DNA of 64,000 bases, taken from Siphonodentalium dalli (Eukaryota > Mollusca > Scaphopoda > Gadilida > Siphonodentaliidae). The DNA lies in contig CP136061.1 in NCBI GenBank assembly GCA_032622095.1, positions 175,857,692-175,921,691 on the forward strand. The letters are read 5' to 3'. Positions within the stretch are counted from its first letter, which is position 1. The number at the start of each line of letters is the position of its first letter. Below the pieces are notes generated by a model. That model did no database searches. It was not told the origin of the DNA and worked only from the letters and a program-made list of their open reading frames with translations. Positions 45,855 to 56,877 of this stretch are shown here, piece after piece. The position numbers and the translations under genes were made by a program.

Positions 45855-46730
45855 CCTCGTCGGAAGTAAATTTCGCCGGAATGGACATTTCGCCGAAAGT
45901 CATTTTCGACGGAGTGACAGTTCGCCGGAATATTATAATCCCGTAATTAGTCATTAGTGAAGACTGATTGACACAGGTATTATAATCCTGCGAACTGCTA
46001 ATTAGTCATTAGTGAAGACTGTTTGACATAGGTACTATGAAAACAAACTTCGGGCTTCTTTCCTGGCACGTGTGATTATTACCATCATTTGTGTTTTACC
46101 GACAATACTGTTACCTGAGGTGTGTTCATATTACAATTCACCCGAAGCCATTCTTCCTTCCTAGCACGTGTGATTATTACCATCATTTGTGTTTTACCGA
46201 CAATACTGTTACCTGAGGTGTGTTCATATTACATATTACAATTCACCCGAAGCCATTGGTGATCCGAAAAGTAAGTATAGCCTAGCTATAGGCCTATGTT
46301 GTTTTAGCGGTGGTGATCCGTATAGTAACTAGGTTGTTTTAGTGACTTTCATATGGTATATATATCACTGGCTTTACAAAATTTACCATATCCACCCAAG
46401 ATGGATAGAACTACGAATGTTGAGTTGTGTAGGCTATTGGTTGTCATAAAACTGTGTATGCGCACAATAATGCAATAACTTGCGATAAATGTCAGAAATT
46501 TTCAATTGTCCCACAATACACCCACATATAAGTAAATTTATTTCGGCGATTTTTTTTAACAGTCGTCTATTCCGGCGAAAAGTCGTATATCTCGGCGAAA
46601 TGTCTTAAATTACGGCGAATAGTCCCGACCTTCGGTGAAGTTGTCGTCAGTTTCCGGCGAACTGCCCCAAATCTCGGCGAAGTGTCCGGAAAATTGTTGC
46701 GGCGAAATATACTTCCGCAAATCGTCACGT
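45855..46730. mobile_element. Family F5 inverted arrays (TTTCGCCGGAA units)
   Basis: GGAAGTAAATTTCGCCGGAA, CATTTCGCCGAAAGTC and GTTCGCCGGAA units at 45860-45935 are mirrored by CGGCGAAAAGTCG, CGGCGAAATGTC and GCGGCGAAATATACTTCCG at 46545-46726. Between them is a direct duplication (TAGTCATTAGTGAAGACTG twice, GTGTGATTATTACCATCATT twice). It looks like a small transposon with arrayed subterminal repeats, nested in F3. Confidence 0.55.
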
Positions 46731-46870
46731 CGCAATTAAATCTCGAGACAAGACGCATCACAAACGGGAACCTGACACACAAGGCATTAAAGGGATTGTT
46801 AATCAGCACTGTAAATATAATTGCTCGAATCAACAAACAAACGTGCTATATTTTAATATGATCATTCAAC

Positions 46871-47937
46871 CAGGGATGTGGCTAGAGGGGGGGTGTGGGG
46901 GGGGGTGTCTCACCCCCCCCCCCCCCCCCCCCCCCCCAGCAGAGAGCTATATTTTCAATAGTTGGAAATTTCATACCTGCCACAACGAAATTTCACACCA
47001 ACAATAGGTTGAAAATGTTCTTGTAGTTTGATTATAAAACAATTTATTGGGGGGAATTTATTGTTTTTCGACCAATATTTACATATGTTCCTATTTTTGG
47101 ACAGAAATGGTCATCAGTAGGAAATTTTCCAACCTTAGGGGGGTGACAGGTTGGAAATTTCCAACACTTGGAAAGCTTGTGTCCTGGTCCCTCCCCCGTG
47201 GCCAGTCAAAAACTTCTAGTTAATTTAAGAAAACAATATTGTCATACAATTGGTCAACATTGTCATTGGAATTGTCATCAGTTGGAAATTTTCGATTAGG
47301 ATTTTGCGATTTTCTTGTTCAGATTTCAAAATTTTCGCACACCGGGCCGAACCATGGTCGGCCCGGTGTGTCATTGCCCCATCCACATGGCCAATACAAA
47401 ACTGCTAATTAGTTTAGCAAAACAATATTTTACTACATTTGGTCAAACTTGTAGACATAAATGGTCATCAGTTGAAGAATTTTCCAACCTGAGGGGGAGC
47501 ATGAGGTTTGAAATTTCCAACACTAGGAAAGCTTCAGTTGAGGCCAGTCTAGATGCTAGGATTTGTGATTTTCTTGTATAGTTTTCAAAATGTTCTCACA
47601 CCGGGCCGAACAACCATGGTCGGCCCGGTGTTTCCTGGTCTGTTGTCGGTAGCTGTGTGCATTTGTCTGGAATTAGATCACTATTTTTTTTTTTTTTGGG
47701 CAATTTTCAGGTTAAAATATCTTAATGTTCTCATACTGGGAAAATAGAAGCATGGCTTATGAATATATAGGAAATTAGGCCTGAGCATGAGGTACAAGGG
47801 GGGGGGGGGGGTGCAAATGGAAATATGCAAAAAGTTGTGTTGGTGTGATTCCGACTCAAGGGGGGGGGGGGGGGGGTGCAGTTGGAAATTCCCAAGGTGG
47901 ACACCCCCCCAGCGGAGACCCTCTAGCCACATCCCTG
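46871..47937. mobile_element. hAT-type element, 1067 bp
   Basis: CAGGGATGTGGCTAGAGGG at the left and CCCTCTAGCCACATCCCTG at the right are perfect inverses. CATTCAAC is duplicated at 46863-46870 and 47938-47945. The inside has C- and G-runs near both ends (about 46911-46936, 47800, 47860). It also has two GC-rich palindromes of the form CACCGGGCCGA..TGGTCGGCCCGGTG at about 47338-47372 and 47599-47632, and repeated GGAAATTTCCAAC motifs. No transposase is seen. Confidence 0.85.
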
Positions 47938-48114
47938 CATTCAACACACTGTATCCACAGTTTTATTATAAACTCTTCTATCATTACGATAGTTTTATCA
48001 GAATAGTTTTACTATTATCGTTTATATACCCAATATACTGGGGTGCTTCTCACCTAAATGAGGGATTTCCATAACAAGCAATTAGCTACCACGCTGGACA
48101 AAACAAGTGTCCAC

Positions 48115-48360
48115 TTAACCGCGGTGCGGTTTGTGTTTCCACCACGGCCGAACTGCAACAACATCGCGGCCACACCGGCTAACTACAGTTAATGGTCCGC
48201 GGTCTAATTGCCGTTCGGCCGCGATGTAGGCCTATACTTGCCGTCCGGCCGCGGTATACTTGCTGTTCGACCGCGGTATACTTGCCGTTCGACCGCGGTA
48301 TACTTGCCGTTCGACCGCGGTATACTTGCCTTTCGGTCACAGTGTACTTGCCGTTTTTAG
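48115..48360. repeat. Family F6 array, 21-bp unit GGTATACTTGCCGTTCGACC
   Basis: Five to six units of CCGCGGTATACTTGCCGTTC occupy 48190-48350. They are preceded by CG-rich diverged pieces in the opposite sense (CACGGCCGAACTGCAACAAC, 48142-48161). The core CCGCGG and GGCCGCG are palindromic. The overlapping ORFs on both strands (VRPRYTC, PRSNGKY repeats) reflect the unit. Confidence 0.65.
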
Positions 48361-48716
48361 AATGTGTTGAAAAACACAAAGAGGGCACTATAAATGTGGT
48401 TTGATTGAGCCCATTGTTTAGCCAGACGATCTATTCAGTGTGTTAAATTGGCGATCTGCTACGTCAGGCTACGTCAGGCGACAAGGTGTGATAATCTTAT
48501 AAGTATATAGTCGACGTCCTACCGGTATACTAAATTAAATTACACTAATTTAAACTATAATTATTTGGTTTGAAATTACATTGACTACATCCGTCCATGT
48601 GGGTCTCCTTTTGGAATTTACTGCCAGCCAGAATTTTCTTCACAATAAAAAATAAAGAGCGTTTGTGCGTGGTAAGGTATGTTTCGTCCGCGAACATTTT
48701 ATGAACCAAAGGGGCT

Positions 48717-49113
48717 TGTTACATGAGCCGGGACAACTCGGCTAGCCGAGTCAACTCGGTCTGCCAGGACAACTCGGTCGCGCTGTTAAATGAGTCGAGA
48801 CAACTCGGTCAACCCATCGACGTATATTTTTAATATAGATCGATGGTCAACCGGGACAACTCGGTTGACGTGCACAAAACTTGCTGTCAATCACCGAGTC
48901 ACGGCGTAATGTGGGTGGTCATTAGACGTCACTCACATGACGCGAACATTCTATTGGCTGACGTCATGAAAGTTTAAACAACGAATCGTGTAACGTTCCA
49001 TATCTAGCCGGGATGACTCGCTGTTTAAAATAGCATAGACTAAAAATCCTTCCTTCATCTATGCTGTTACATGGACCAAGTTGTCCCGGCTAACAGAGTT
49101 GTCCCGGCTATTC
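48717..49113. repeat. Family F7 inverted array (CCGGGACAACTCGG units)
   Basis: TTGTTACATGAGCCGGGACA, then ACTCGGCTAGCCGAG and AGACAACTCGGTCAAC units, run at 48717-48870. Inverted AGTTGTCCCGGCTAACAGAG and GTTGTCCCGGCTA units lie at 49075-49113, next to a second TGTTACATG at 49067. The ends are thus inverse around about 200 bp of unrelated sequence. This is likely another small element of the arrayed-end type. Confidence 0.55.
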
Positions 49114-51454
49114 AATTCAATTAAGTTTATTCTGGTCGTCAATTATAGACATTACAGAAGAGTTGTATACATAAATACAATATATATGATTTCGGGAGTT
49201 AAATAGAGCGGCTAATTATAAGTGTTTGGTCTCTGATAGAAGTCGGGTTTCAGATATTTTATTCTTAGTTTGCCAAGTTCCCTACAATTCAGTACCATGT
49301 GGTATTCATCGCCGATTTCGAGATTACAGAGAGTGCAGATTCTGTCCGAATAATCCGTAGGCCTATTCGTCCAAGCGCCGAGTTCTTTTTGGCAGTTTGT
49401 GGTTTCTAGTGCGGAAAGCTAAATTATTGTGAACTGCTCTATTATCATCAGGGGATATAGGTAATTCTCTCGTTCAAATTTGACTTTATAATCCTGCAAA
49501 ATGCGAATCTGCTTGTACAGCGTAAACCGGAACCCGGCACCCAGCGCGCGGTGTATTATGGGAATTGGTGAAATCGAGCATTGTTGACCACCATTCTTGA
49601 ATGTGTGTTCAAATCTTTTCAATAGTTACTATAAAGACAAAGTCGCGGGGCATCGTGCCAGTGGACTTTTGATTAAACTTGAATGAGAATATCGCCGAGA
49701 AAGTGACATACAATCATGTTCACTCAAACAACGGTATACGATGTAGCAAATCATGTTCATTGCTACACAGTCCTCGTGCTGACGTAATTCGCTGCACCTG
49801 GCATTTGAGAGATACAGATGCGCGCAAAAATAACGGCGATTAACAAGTTCCCAATCAGGGGTTTTATTCACTTTTTTGTGGCAATGTTTGTAAGATTACT
49901 ACTGTAAATGGGCATATAATAGGTTTACCTCTTAATGATATAAATATATGAATAATATGATATAGGTCATCAACTGACCACATTGGTAATATTTATTGTC
50001 TTGTCAAAGTTACCCAAGTGTGTCAGTGTATGACCTGCTTATACTGAGATTTGTACTGAATTTCTACCCATGCCGTTTCTGACGGAATTATTAATTGAAG
50101 GTCACATTAATTTTCGCAGTTGAATTCACACAACATGTCCAGAAAAAAAGTGGTCGGATTAATTTGAATGGACATGTCTTCCAATGCAAATCGCCTGAGT
50201 AAACGTTACAGTTGCAAATATTGTTGGGTGTGACTTAATAATGCAGTATTGGGAACAATACGTATTTATCTGGCTGAAGATACATTTATAGAATGTTGGT
50301 CTATTTTTCAATTTAAAAAAAATCAAGTGTAGCCGTATTAAAGAAAACAACATTCATTTACAGCTACTTATAACTAGTAGCCCATATAGGCCTATGCACG
50401 TGTACACTTGTCAGTTAAATATGACTGCTTCGCGTATAACCTTTGCACTGGAGATTTGTATCGAAATTTCCTGCGCTCTTTTAATTTTTACTATCCATCA
50501 GGATTCATGAAAAAACTACGGAACGCAATTGTTAGGAGTAAAGCCGAATTAAAGCCGGGACCTAATGTATCTAAAATGTAATATGCAAATAAGTGTTTCG
50601 GAAGGTAAAAAAAATATGTCATTCTATGGCGATAACTAGATTCGAAAATTGGCAGTATTATATACTATTACGACTGTATTAGGTTCCCCTACTTGCGAAA
50701 AGTTGGGGGGGGGGGTCCACAATAGGCAACATATATCATATATTTAAGTGAAATATAAAGGATGCATGCAGTCACACCTCATCGCATATTCTGGTCGTTA
50801 GCTAACGAAAACGGAATCCACAAAAGACATGCACTTTGCATGGGCAGAGCTCGATTTAACCAATCAGTGGTAACTCCATTCAGACTGAGATAGAGGCCGG
50901 GTGGGAACAATACCTGAAATACTATGATTGACGTCGGTGTTTGTTTGTTGTCTAACCAATCGCAATGCGACTATTAATGAAAGAAGTCAGTAGGCCTACA
51001 CGCATTGCACGGACTTCAATGGGGAGGACATTGCAAACAGTGTCAAACTGACATTGCAAACAGTGTCAAACTGACATCATTGCTATAATTAACTAGGTCA
51101 GCCGTGAACTTTTCCAGTGTCATGGAACTTGTTATACATGTAGCGATAATTGCGCAATCTTGTGTCAAATATATATGAGTACATGTCAGGAGGTTTATAT
51201 AGGGTACCGGTACTCACTCCCTGCATGCCATATATATACATGATTCGTGCTTGTGAATTAAAACACGTTTTGACTATATAGCTGTGGCAATGAATGCTTG
51301 ATGAAGCCATACCAAGATTCGTCAAGGAAAAGTGTTTTAATTGCTGTATTGTTTTTATTAAGTTAATAAACACTGTAAACCTAATAAATAAACGAACCCA
51401 ATAGCAATAGACCTATATACTCTATAGCCCGACACCCATGAATATATTCCGCAA
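49114..51454. other. Interior of F3 without recognised genes
   Basis: This is AT-rich non-coding sequence with a G-run near 50706. A 24-bp direct duplication (ACATTGCAAACAGTGTCAAA start, 51028 and 51052) is the only repeat seen. Candidate - strand frames at 49419-49622, 49629-49871 and 51098-51373 have no recognised motifs. Confidence 0.4.
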
Positions 51455-51791
51455 ATTTTCCGGAACGAGGTCCGCATGCATTCAAATTCCGATAACGTTA
51501 GGGTGAATTCCGCAATTATTTCCGCAAATTCCGAAAGAGGAAACTAAAATTCCGATAACGTTGGGTTGAATTCCGCAATTATTTCCGCAAATTCCGAAAA
51601 CGTCGGACGTATTCCGAAAAAAATCCGCAAACGTCGTCTTCTTTTCCGCAAACCTTAGCGCTATTTTCCGAAAGAAGGAACGTAATTACCGAAAAATTTC
51701 TGCAAACAGTTTTCCGCAAAGTGTTCATAACGTCATTTGTTTTCGGAAAATACTTTCGGAATTCCGCAAAGACTTTTGAGACGCTCCCTTA

Positions 51792-52988
51792 GGCCTGTGT
51801 ATGAGATTGCAAGTGCATGCTAGATATAAATATTAAAGACAACTTGCAGTGGGCCATGCTACACAGTGAATAGCGTTACATAATTCAAACAATACCTTGA
51901 TGAGTCACTTCGGAAATCCCCCCTTTCATCTTTTATTTTAAACATTACAATGTATTATACCAGTAGCTTTGTAAAATTCCTTCAACCAGGTCACTATTAA
52001 AAATATTTTTGTTTGTCCACTCCCGACCCTAGATTTTGGAAGTGGGTAGGTAGGTAGGTAAATATTTTAATTTGTTTTCATTAGACCTGATGTTTATACC
52101 ATGTTATAATTTTTCCATATAATAAAACATATCGCAAATATCATGATTCGACATGCTTTATTTGACTAGTTATATTGCTGAAAATTGTTATGACAAACAA
52201 ACTCTTTGAAAAGATAATGAGGTTAGCTATGAATACAAAAAATACTTTGTTCCCAAAGTAAGTTATCGTCAATGTCGATGTTCAAGATGTGTAATAAAAA
52301 CATATCAATACAACGGTATGTCAGTTGTGCTTTATTTCACATGTTTGTTATGTCATTTGTACCGTTATATGTCAAGATAAACTCATGCAATGGCTCTGAT
52401 ACACACTTGTCGTTTTATTTTGAATATACATGGGCTTGTGCACGGTAAATTTAATAATTAGACAGGCTCTAACAAAATATGGGCGCAAGACATATCGGCA
52501 TGCTGTCAGAATTGGGGCATGATATCTGTATAAAATCTGACTGCCCATAAAATTTACAAAGCAAGAAGTTTCAATTGACATGTATATCAAGGATCGCGGG
52601 CACACGTACATGGCAGGATCGATGCATGTATGCCAGATTTTTAGTCAGAAGATAGGAGCAGTTATATTTAGGCATGTGGGGCGGCCTGAACACAGGGTCT
52701 TACAACTTACATCCAGAGTGCTGTCATCCAATTCTTCTCCAGTCACCAGTGTTGGAGCATGCCTGCTGCAGCCGTGGAACCTTCAAAACATTCTCAATTC
52801 AAGCTATATACAAGCCAGAATTGAACAAGAACTGGGTAGGGGTCCCGGTGGGATTGGTTGGGACTGGGTGGGGAGGAATATAAAGTGGACACCCCATGGC
52901 ATATTTGTGACCTATTCTCAAAGAAAGGTTGGAGCAATAATAGCACAATTTAACTCAAGGTAACTCAATAAGTTTTTTAATCATTTTT
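51792..52988. other. Between F3 and the next element, one unassigned ORF
   Basis: A + strand frame at 52580-52963 is open for 127 codons, ending NSR with GTAACT just after. It begins at a non-ATG codon and has no motif I recognise. The GGTA tetranucleotide run near 52045 is minor. Nothing else stands out. Confidence 0.35.
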
Positions 52989-53088
52989 AGCTCAACTTTA
53001 CTTTGTAAACTTTGAGCTATTGCCATGGCTTGGTATCCGTCGTCTGTGTGTGTGTGCATGTGTGATTCGTCAACAATTTCCTTTAGCC
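52989..53088. mobile_element. Type I hairpin-headed element, copy D, 5' part
   Basis: The hairpin AGCTCAACTT TACTTTGTA AACTTTGAGCT (52989-53018) and ATTGCCATGGCTTGGTATCC, with a GTGTGTGTGTG run, stop at about 53088, where the LINE starts. The rest of the element resumes at 62914-63537 with core monomers and the tail. The LINE therefore lies inside this copy. Confidence 0.6.
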
Positions 53089-53382
53089 TTGTTGAGTTTC
53101 AACTACCGGTTACGTGGCTACATACATCTGACATGTTTCAAATCACGACTGATGAAAATACTATTATTTAGCTGTTTTTAAATTTCCGATCTAAGATCTT
53201 GGACAGATATCGGACCGATGCTAAGGTAATCAACAACTACATCATCCGAATTAACTCAAAACTCAATTTGAGTGTTGATTATGACGACTTTATACCACAC
53301 TAAATAATTTGATGATGTGACCGCCTGGTGGCCGCCATATTGTTCGCACTGTAAACAATCAACGAAAATTTAGTACTTGCCG

Positions 53383-54337
53383 ATGGCGTCTAAACGGAGT
53401 CGGAAAGACCGCAATAAAGGTAACAAAGATAATGATAAGAATTCTACCCTTGAGAGCGAAGACAGTATGAACCCTTCACCGAAAAAACAGTTAACTTTAA
53501 AGAATTTTCTTGATAAACAAGGAACGACACCTCCGTTGCCGATCCTTGGTTCCATTCGAGAGCAACTGTCAGGTATAATAACAAGAGTTGACAAATTATC
53601 AACAGCATCCCAAGCTAACCATGAGAAATATTCAGCTGAGCAAAAAATGCAAGTTGCAGAGTTTGGGAAAATGGTGAGCCAATTCAAAACTGAAATTATC
53701 TGTCAATTTAATGACAAGATACACAAGTTGGAGGAAAAAATCGGAAATCTTGAAAAAGAAAAAAGAAATATTCTTGATGTAGTTGAAACTCAACAAGGCC
53801 AGTGGAAAGAGCAGTGTTTATCTTTAAAACAGAAAATAAATGACTTGGAACAACAAGGGAGAAAAGATAGTGTCAGAATTTATGGTATTCCAGAATCTAA
53901 TGATAAAGAAACTCAACATGACTGTGCAAAAAAGGCCTTAGAAATATTAAATGATAAAATGAAAATGAGAGCTCAAAGAACTGACATTTCTATTGCACAT
54001 AGAGTTGGAAAAAATGCAATGGAAGCAGGTGAAACAAATGGAGCAGCAAGCAGTGGTGAAAAGAGGAAAGGCCCCCCGTCCAATTCTCGTAAAATTCGTC
54101 ACACGAGAAACAAAACTGCTGGTAATTGAGTCAAGGAAATTCCTGAAACAGACTGGAGTGTCCATTATCGAAGATGCAACACCCTTTAACTACTACCTTC
54201 TTATTAGGAAGGCTTTCAGAGCAGACAATATTCAGAACTCTTGGATTTCCAATGGAAAGCTATTCTGCAAAACAAAAAATGGTAACATTCAAAAGTTCTC
54301 CACTGAAGCAGACCTTGACACCATTATCAGAGGTTAA
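53383..54337 (+). pseudogene. LINE ORF1 protein (coiled coil, RNA-binding), one frameshift
   Basis: The start is the ATG at 53383 in TTGCCGATGG. The protein begins MASKRSRKDRNKGNKDNDKN, basic and disordered. A long coiled coil follows at about residues 60-155 (FNDKIHKLEEKIGNLEKEK, LSLKQKINDLEQQGRKD). Then comes an RRM-like part starting SVRIYGIPESNDKE. The frame changes in a run of six C at 54072-54077; the downstream frame continues PRPILVKFVTRETKLLV, RKAFRADNIQNSWISNGKLF and STEADL, the C-terminal domain typical of L1-type ORF1 proteins. One surplus base in the C-run would explain the change. In the family this protein coats the element RNA and acts as a nucleic-acid chaperone. Confidence 0.75.
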
Positions 54338-54894
54338 GTCAGCAAAGAGTATCCTGCACCATTGTACATAATTTAATTTTGTGTTTCTTATACATGTCAT
54401 AATTGTTCATTTCTCCATGTATTTCCCCCAGTGGGAGGGGCTGGCTGGTTTTGGTTGATCCCAATGTAAATTTTCTAAGGAATTGTAAAAATGAGTTGAA
54501 TCAAGTCTTAATAGTCTTGTTAAACAAACAAGTTTATAACTATAATTTCCTTTTAGTTATGTGAATGTAACTGCCCTTGATTTATACTGATGTATCTATG
54601 TTGTATAATTTATTCAGGATCCAACGCCCATGACCTGTTTTATGTCAAAGACTGGTAAAATTTAAACAAGGGGGACAGAGTAACAATTGAGATACAACTC
54701 TAATAGTTTACCAAGTTCCAGATTTAGATAAATGCACACATTACTTATACTGAACCAGCTCTTATCTGATTTCTCAAAAACATAAATTATAATGACTGAG
54801 CGTGGCTCTACAGTCTACATATTTACATGAGGGTCTCCAACCAAAACCAACCAACACCCCCCCCCCCCCCCCCCAATAAGATTGTGAAACACCC
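54338..54894. other. LINE inter-ORF region, left part
   Basis: This is AT-rich non-coding sequence after the ORF1 stop at 54335, with a C-run at about 54856-54874. It ends at the TTAA target of the next element. Confidence 0.45.
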
Positions 54895-54898
54895 TTAA

Positions 54899-56873
54899 CT
54901 CTTTCACCACCAAGTTTACAGAGATAAATTGGTTTACAGCAGTATTTATGGAAAGTCTGGGTCTCAAATGTAGGGCACTCATAGTAGAGTTTGTGGGAAC
55001 CATATGCATATAAACCAATATATTTTTATGACCAGTGATGACTACCCATTCATTTGGAAGACCCATGGAAGAATGATGTCACTTCATTATGGTTACCATG
55101 GCAACCAAATCAGGCTGTTATTGAATATTTAGAATAAAATTCATGATTTAGTGTATAAAAAGTACAAACTATTTAGTATGGGGTAAACTATCCCCCCCCC
55201 AAAACACAACTGCAAACATTTACAATTGTATACCACCCTCTGTGGTATGTGGAATTGGCACTTCTTGTTGTCATGGCAACCGAACTGGCTCATATACCAA
55301 TCATTTCAAAAGTGTGAATTTTAGAGAAACTGAGTTTCTGGACAACTCAATAATGTTTCACGCTGAGTACAGTCATTACATAAATGACGTTTTCCCTAAT
55401 GATAGTAATATTGGGACCTGCACGGAGTACACAGTACCCACATTACATGTGGCAAAGAAAAGCCTACGTTCATTTACACCGTTGCCATGGCAACCAGATT
55501 AGTATTATGTGAAATATATCAAATACGCAGGATTTTGAGTTACTTTTAGCAAATTCTGACCAATGAATTATTAATATTACCCCAGTTGCTTGATCAAATA
55601 AAAGGTGGGACTTTCCAAATATAATTGAATCCTATTGTTCATGGAAACATCCAAAGTGATATCATGCAGTGAACTTCATCAGCTTGGCTATGCCGAAAAT
55701 TTCAGCATGAAATCCCACAAAAAAAAAAAAATTCTTCAACACAAATTATTTCTGGCTAAATCGCGCCATGTTTTGACTTGAATGTGTAGAAGAGTAATTA
55801 CCTTGAACTTGTGAAATCCCATTGAAATATTTGTCTGGCTGTCAAGTCAAACGTCTTGGAATTATCCCAACATTACTCAAATTATGCGTTATACTGCAGG
55901 CAAATGTTTGGGCATATCTAGCTCGAGTTTCTCTATAGCAATCACATAGTTTTATGATTGGGTGAATGCTGGACTGCAAATTGAACAACATATTATCAAA
56001 GAAATCCGTGCCATTTAATGCTTCATAGAAATCTTCATCAGAAAATTCGTCATCTGACATCGTTTATCGATTATTGTCAAAACCACATTCCATTGCCAAA
56101 CGACAACGAAGGACGCATACTCAAAACCGGGGTTTACCAGTTTTCTATTTTTAGAGCACACAGCGTATAATTTAAAATTGCGGAACAGGAGACGAACGTC
56201 GTAGCCCGGTAAAGTGTCCCGTGTGGAAATGTTTAATATACTTTTGTTCCTTGCGTAGAATAACTTGAATTATAAAATTATGACTTCCTGAACACTTGCA
56301 AATAGACTGTATATATGTGTAATTTGATGACGTAACTTGCTTCCTTTCAATGCATGAAACGAGGTCACGGAATTTACTTTTCGCGCGCAATTCGACCATC
56401 GAGAAACTTTATTAACAATCAATACAATGAATTTGGATGTGAAAATGCTTTGTTGACACAAATATAACACACATGAAGTAACATTACTGCTGACAAGAAT
56501 TACGTGATAACTAGAGACTATCTTTAGTGATCATCGCGGCTAAATTTTCATGTTGACAAGGTGCTTTGTTTCGTAGCGTCTTTGTAAACACACGTGGAAT
56601 TTCGTGATTTCGGGTCGGTGATTTCCAGCAATTAGAACAGCATTGGAGACGATTTTATTTCTTATATTTTTTATCAATCATAACGATTGATTGCAAGGGG
56701 CACCGAGAAAGCCCTTCTCGAACCAGGATATTGTATGGTTTTATGTTTAGAGCGGATAGTGTGCGGTTTAAAATCGCCGAATGGAATTGAACGTCACAGC
56801 CCGCTAAAGCGGGCTGTGGTGTTGAACGTAAATTACGTCGTGCCCGCTAAAGCGGGCTGCGGTGGTGAAAGAG
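54899..56873. mobile_element. piggyBac-type element, 1975 bp, TTAA on both sides
   Basis: TTAACTCTTTCACCACC at 54895 and its perfect inverse ending at 56877 give a 13-bp terminal repeat plus the TTAA target (54895-54898 and 56874-56877). Near the right end are palindromes CAGCCCGCTAAAGCGGGCTG (about 56799) and GCCCGCTAAAGCGGGCTG (about 56842). A related, diverged block lies at about 56140-56220. Three GTTRYCATGGCAAC motifs lie at 55092, 55267 and 55481. It is too short for a full transposase. Confidence 0.75.
55842..56060 (-). CDS. Short acidic ORF in the piggyBac-type element
   Basis: An ATG at 56060 (- strand) opens MSDDEFSDEDFYEALNGTDF, then FDNMLFNLQSSIHPIIKL and CYRETRARYAQTFA, closing after 72 codons. 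An acidic, Phe/Glu-rich start is common at the N-terminus of piggyBac transposases. The ORF sits where such a first exon would be, reading inward from the right end. No catalytic DDD region follows, so it is a remnant or a coincidental ORF. Confidence 0.35.
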   Translation of the reverse strand: MSDDEFSDEDFYEALNGTDFFDNMLFNLQSSIHPIIKLCDCYRETRARYAQTFACSITHNLSNVGIIPRRLT

Positions 56874-56877
56874 TTAA

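Larger units (their letters stand above)
45531..51788. mobile_element. Family F3 element, 6.26 kb, TTA target duplication (TTCCGCAAA units)
   Basis: The left end GGGAGCGTCTCAAAAGTCTT (then TGCGGAAT) is the exact inverse of the right end, for at least 28 bp. TTA flanks both (45528-45530 and 51789-51791). Arrays of TTCCGCAAA, TTTCCGAAAACG and ACCGAAACGTT units fill 45545-45835 and, inverted, 51455-51780. A TTA duplication and GGG end fit PIF/Harbinger-like insertion. The interior holds the F5 arrays, a hAT, the F6 and F7 arrays, a direct duplication at 51028-51075, and no transposase that I can recognise. The - strand frames at 49419-49871 and 51098-51373 match nothing known. This is the most intact member of the F group here. 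Confidence 0.75.

Noticed and set aside
52580-52963. 127-codon + strand frame ending near a GTAACT
   Set aside because: It has a non-ATG start and a low-complexity Gly/Trp region, and an overlapping second frame is equally open; no recognisable domain.
53370-53687. - strand ORF over LINE ORF1
   Set aside because: It is a shadow of the coding strand.
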